DNA from: Catonia carolina
Lineage: Eukaryota > Arthropoda > Insecta > Hemiptera > Achilidae
Direction: 5' to 3'
Length of the DNA stretch: 64,000 nt
NCBI GenBank assembly: GCA_035578175.1
Contig: JAQMRL010000002.1
Coordinates: 100,418,748-100,482,747 of the forward strand
Shown piece after piece: positions 59,676 through 64,000 of this stretch; the first letter of the stretch is position 1, and each line of letters starts with the position of its first letter. Position numbers and translations under genes: made by a program. The notes beneath the pieces were generated by a model. It worked only from the letters and a program-made list of their open reading frames with translations, had not been told where the DNA came from and made no database searches.

Positions 59676-60539
59676 AATGATAATTGTCATTGGTATGTAT
59701 TTGTTATGAAGTAGTAGAAATCATCTGAGATGGAGGACGGAAATATTTGGAAGATCGCAGTACTTCCGCCCTCTACCTAAAGAGTCATTAGAAAAAGAAA
59801 ATGTGGTATTTCTTAATTATTATAATAAAGAAGTAATTATGAATAAATTCTTTTTCAAGTGAATAAAAGCATGTTTATGGGAGGAATAATAGAATTTTAT
59901 GAAGTTTCCAGAGAGCGAGTGCGTCACGTGTAGATGATGGCCTAAAATAACTGCTGGGACACAGACACAAATGCAGGCACTTTGTACAAAGTTTGGTGTG
60001 AAATATTCCACTGCCGACTGAATTAAGTGTTCATTATTTGGTATTTAAATAATACTAGGCCTACTTAGGCCTATAAACTAAATGTGTAAAATTTACATAT
60101 ACCTAAGCAGTGTTTAAGTAAATTACGGCAAACTGCACTAACTTTTTATTAATCTTCAAGCAATACAACATTTAAATTATTTTCAATTAGAATTTATTTA
60201 TTATTATTACAGCAGCTGTTCTACAGCACTAGACCATTTACCGCAACCGAAAACGCCATTCATTCTTATTGAACACCATATTCTTCCCTTAAACATCTCT
60301 TCACCATACCTCTCAACACCATCCATCTACTACTTTCTAAGTCTTTTCCCGCTATCTTTAACCCATTACAAACTTTAAACTTAAGTGTAAGTTTTTACTT
60401 TTCTTAAATTTTATTTGGCAACCTGTTCTCTATTCTCTGCAGATGATTGTACCAGATGAGAATTTACTACATTTTCTCTTTAATACATATATTTTCAACA
60501 GTAAACAATATACAACTATCACATTATAACAAAATATAT
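59676..60539. other. Non-coding DNA, no feature seen
   Basis: No gene. The first ~60 bp may still be weakly related to the flank of O4 (ATGAAGTA and AAATCAT landmarks). Confidence 0.4.
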
Positions 60540-60544
60540 AGGCC

Positions 60545-60596
<52 letters not shown>

Positions 60597-60628
60597 CCTA
60601 TATACATATATATATATATATATATATT
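60540..60628. repeat. (TA)n array with duplicated AGGCCTATATACATATATA unit
   Basis: The unit AGGCCTATATACATATATA at 60540 recurs at about 60594, separated and followed by TA repeats. AGGCCT and TATAGGCCTATA are palindromic. Confidence 0.95.
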
Positions 60629-61224
60629 TTTGGCTTCAACTTTATTTTTATTTACAATTGTACAGTTTTTTAAAAGCACAACTAGGAAATGAGATGGAAT
60701 GGCGAGAATGTGAATCGATCCAGTGACCGATTTCGGCGTGAAATTTTGTAAGGAAAGTGGTGCCAATATTTTTCAATGATAATGATATATAAACTATGAT
60801 GGATGATTTTCTTTTATATGAAATGATTTTTTTATGAAATGACACAGGCATGACAAGTTAAATTTGATTTTTTTTATGGTGGTCGGAGAAGATCCCTATT
60901 CCACCTTCGTTTCAGTTGTCTGTTAACAGGGAGATCGTTAGTTGAAAGAGTTTGGACATTTGGGTTTATGTGGTCAATTGTCTTTGTGTTTAATGAGTTG
61001 TATGTTGCGTTGACAATTTCTCCAACCGTTGTCATTTTCAGATCTAAAAAATAGAATCCATTTTTTGGGTGTCGAAAAATTTACCCAACGGATTACGTTT
61101 TCAATCTTTACAACAGTCAAAACTCTAGACGCTATACACGAACTACCGCCAGCACCAATTCTAGATTCATTGTTTGAAAGCCGGACTTCAGTTGGGTCGT
61201 GGAAGATAATACTATCTAGTATCT
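60629..61224. other. Non-coding DNA, no feature seen
   Basis: No supported gene; a 65-codon plus frame at 61029-61226 has no recognised domain. Confidence 0.45.
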
Positions 61225-61295
61225 AGTACCAAACGTGAGATCCCATGGCGTAGAAGCTGGTTGGCTGACCACTACATAACAAGCCGGTCAATTTT
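61225..61295 (-). repeat. SINE head fragment, family S3
   Basis: Minus strand: GACCGGCTTGTTATGTAGTG, GTCAGCCAACCAGC, TTCTACGCCATGGGATCTCA. Matches the head of the 51325-51500 copy but ends before the B box. Confidence 0.65.
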
Positions 61296-62889
61296 TTTAG
61301 AACTGGATCAATTTGTTAACCCAGTTTTGGATAGATCATGATCTCCTAAAGAAGCAGACCCTCCTCATGACTAGTATTGGCATAGAGTTAATAGAACCTG
61401 CCTACGGCGAATCACTAAACCAATTCACAGAAAAAAAATAAAATATTGGACAGAATTGTAACAAGAATTGGAAATGAAAAAGTCATGATTTTTGGAAAAT
61501 TGAATATTTCTTTAATCTATAAGGTTTAGAATTAACATTTTTTAATTCGTTAAAGCATTTTGTTGAGATTAAGTATAAGTTATTTTGATCAAAACGTTTT
61601 AGAAAGCAATTTTACTAACCGCAGGACATTAACCCTGTAGAAATTAAAGTTCAAACACGGTATGTTATTTTGGCACTCAGACTGGAATTAAATTCCACGT
61701 TTCAGTTTTCATATGGAGGTCCATTGTATGAAAATATCGTACCCATTACATTCGCATTCATGTACAAACATACACATACAGAATTAGAGAAAAGCTTAAA
61801 AGCAAAAGGTAAAACCAAAAAGGTCCGTAATCGCTTTCGGCGCGATTAATACGTTTTACTATGACTACGTAATATGTGTCGGTGAACGTTCAATAAAGTG
61901 CTAATCATGCAAAAACAAAAAAAGGTGCCACCCTTAGCGAATATAAAAATTGGAAATTTAATTCCTTTTGATATGTGCGCGATTCACCTGTTTAAAAATT
62001 AAGTCTTGTCAGGAAAAATAAACGTACGGTAAACTACCCTAGTGTTCTTACAAATCCAAATAATATCTACTACAAATTTGGGAAATAAATAATAATTCTT
62101 TTTGATAAACAAAAGTCAACTTAATTACATTACCGTTAATGTTGGAAGATAACTTGCTACCTGTGCGCAGATATCGATGGCCAGTATAGGCTACAAAGGC
62201 CTAATTAATTATAAATTGATATTAATATTAAACAAAAATAGACTTATACTTAAAAATAGACTTAAACTTAAAAGAAGTTAAATATAAAGAATAGAAGAAT
62301 TTATATAAAGAACCCTATACTTATTGCGTTAAATATGCAATTGAACTATGTTTTAGAAATGGCAAATCAGTGCCTGTATGTACCTTAAACCATGTATGTA
62401 CCTAATACATTAAACCAGGTAAAAAGGTGTGATACAGTAAAAACTAACTCAATAACAACTTTTACAGTGACTAAGTACCGTTTCAGTTGTCACTTCAGAC
62501 TTCAGACTATCCCACCTCATCAGTTCAAGTTGTTGACTCCGACACCTGAATTATTCACTCTACGAGCGCATGATTACATGTGTGGTGTATAGTGTCTATA
62601 AAATGTATATGTGTGTCATAACGGAGTGCAGAAATTCAGGTAGGGCTAGATAAAAGAGGTGATGCTCGTATGTACGTACAGGAAAACCTATATAGGAATG
62701 ACTCTTACTATACCAACAAGAACTAATTTCGCAACAAACCTAATTGATACAGTATGTATCAGTTATGTGTTACTAATTACAAGTACTCTTCAGGTCCTTA
62801 GTAAACAAATCGTGGGTATCTATCGCATTGCAACGAGCAGGCACGTAACCAGGAGTTTTATTCGGGGGAGAGACTGAATTTAAATATTA
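61296..62889. other. Non-coding DNA, no feature seen
   Basis: Nothing supportable; short frames at 62392-62592 and 62659-62877 have no recognised domain. Confidence 0.45.
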
Positions 62890-63005
62890 TTTTTGTTTTA
62901 CGTCCAATTGTTATGCATATTGCGGTTAGTAAAGGTTGATAGATGAAAATAACTGACAAAAACTGCTAGACCTGACCGAAAAACTAAAACGGGACATGCG
63001 GCATA
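62890..63005 (-). repeat. SINE tail fragment, family S3
   Basis: Aligns with the body and tail of 51325-51430: TTACGTCCAATTG, GGTTGATAGATGAAAATAAC, TGACAAAAACTGCTAGACCT and GACCGAAAAACTAAAACGGG. The head is lost. Confidence 0.65.
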
Positions 63006-63339
63006 TTAGTTTAGTTCGAAATTTGGATTTACCTTTCGGTAGAGGCTGAAGTACCTCAAATCTCCTCCTAAGGGTATTTGCTTAGTGCAAAGCAACGAGG
63101 TTGTTCATTACGGCCATAACCCGAACTAAGGCACTCTTTGTTGTGCCATCACTGCATTACTAACCATCATTAGCTAATTTTTAGTGTTTAGTTAGAAAAT
63201 GTATGAAATTACTTTAAGATATTTTCATTTTTACATTATATTTTTCCATTTATTTTCTATACATAAGTAACTTAATATTTTTATACATATTCCTAATCGA
63301 AGTATAATAATTATATTTTCTAGCAAAGGAAGACAACCT
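63006..63339. other. Non-coding DNA, no feature seen
   Basis: No gene or repeat recognised. Confidence 0.45.
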
Positions 63340-63515
63340 TGTCCGCTGGGGAAGAGCCGCAGTCATAGTTTCTAGTACTAACTAGATCTTGGGTTCGAAA
63401 CCCATTCAGGCATAGCATATTTTCATAAGTTACAAAAATCATTTCATCCTTCCTTCACCGTCTGCATTAGCAGTAATTGCCGAACAGTCGGACGTTAAAC
63501 CAAAAAATAATTATA
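63340..63515 (+). repeat. SINE with S4 head and S3-type tail
   Basis: Head GGGGAAGAGCCGCAGTCATA, B box CTTGGGTTCGAAACCCATTC and AGGCATAGCATATTTTCATA as in the 40010 copy. Its tail CGTCTGCATTAGCAGTAATT GCC, GTCGGACGTTAAAC instead matches the S3 element at 51325. Confidence 0.78.
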
Positions 63516-63749
63516 ATAATACTAACTATATTATGTATTACAATACTATCTTGTATTATACAAAAATATTTTCTAACAATTAGTAATAATTATTATCTAC
63601 TTTTATAAAACAACTACCATTACAACAACTACTACACCTATTTTAATATTATTATAATTTTATTAGTGTTATTAAATACCCATTCTGTAACTTTATTTTT
63701 CCATATATAGATTGCTGAATAAAACGGATTAATTCAAAAGACCGATTGA
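63516..63749. other. AT-rich non-coding DNA, no feature seen
   Basis: No gene or repeat recognised. Confidence 0.45.
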
Positions 63750-64000
63750 GAAATAAAGATTTTGATAGAAACCAAAATAATAGATCTAATACAACACAAC
63801 ATGGTGATTTCGGAGATGCCTCCATGGGATCTAGTAGCTTGCGGAAGGAAAGAGCAGCGAGCTGGCGTTGATAAAGAGGAATTTTGGGAACGATTACTCA
63901 GCAGGTGGCAGATGAGATGGAGCTAAGCTAGGGTCGGGGAGTGGACAAAGAGGTTCATTCTGAATGTCGAGGTGTGGATAGGACATTTGATGATACCACC
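63750..64000 (+). pseudogene. C-terminal part of an R1-like non-LTR retrotransposon ORF2 (runs off the window)
   Basis: From about 63801 the frame reads VISEMPPWDLVACGRKEQRA, then DKEEFWERLLSRWQMRWS, a stop (63924-63926), and in the same frame GEWTKRFILNVEVWIGHLMI. The order (V-AG-PPIDLLAxER ... W Q xxWxxxxxGRWTxxLIPxVxxWxxRxHG) matches the segment after the RT domain in R1-clade and related elements, ahead of their C-terminal zinc knuckle, which would lie beyond 64000. One nonsense codon is visible and nothing upstream of ~63780 looks like RT, so the copy appears truncated or broken on its 5' side. The clade is inferred from motif order. Confidence 0.65.

Noticed and set aside
60232..60370. 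Minus-strand RT relic reading RWMVLRGMVKRCLREEYGV
   Set aside because: Too short and without any of the ordered post-RT motifs; likely chance.

Overview
The window looks like intergenic or intronic DNA from an arthropod, most likely an insect. It is strongly AT-rich and eukaryotic in texture: tRNA-derived SINEs, 5'-truncated non-LTR retrotransposons, a Tc1/mariner derivative, long microsatellites, and no operons or dense coding. The flavour of the repeats suggests Hemiptera, but that is only an impression and was not tested. I see no host protein-coding gene, no rRNA and no convincing functional tRNA gene in 64 kb; everything recognisable is mobile-element material in various stages of decay.

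Layout. 1-9.5 kb: two SINE types (about 1.7-2.6 kb), a small relic of a reverse-transcriptase (RT) C-terminus, a fragment of an interspersed repeat here called 'repeat O', and a minus-strand RT relic (3.9-4.3 kb). 9.56-9.72 kb: another RT C-terminal relic. 9.7-18.7 kb: featureless AT-rich DNA. 18.75-25.4 kb: two SINEs, a SINE-like relic and three decayed 3' ends of RTE-like retrotransposons with GAA-repeat tails. 25.6-31.15 kb: the centrepiece, a three-level nest. Repeat O (minus) is split by a 5'-truncated RTE-like element A (plus), which is split by a larger RTE-like element B (minus). Both insertions have recognisable target-site duplications, and both reading frames are nearly intact. 31.9-33.15 kb: two copies of another repeat ending in CAGT units. 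34-49 kb: more SINEs, a long near-perfect inverted repeat (42.28-42.39 kb), a second repeat O fragment and a jockey-like RT relic. 49-54 kb: an exact-style 70-bp duplication, further SINEs and an internally deleted Tc1/mariner element with 28-bp perfect terminal inverted repeats. 54-60 kb: a TC/TCTA microsatellite and two long direct copies of repeat O. 60-64 kb: TA microsatellite, SINE pieces and, at the right edge, the C-terminal part of an R1-like retrotransposon that runs out of the window.

How the pieces relate. The RTE-like elements supply the only near-intact enzymes (endonuclease and RT). The older RT relics with GAA or GAT tails, and probably the SINE tails, are products of such machinery. 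The SINE copies share and exchange tRNA-like heads and 3' tails, which is consistent with dependence on partner LINEs (inference). I did not find a new gene system. The most unusual items are the 42.3-kb hairpin, the repeat O family with its internal sub-repeats and terminal palindrome, the modular SINEs, and the clean nested insertion with a single nonsense codon in element B.
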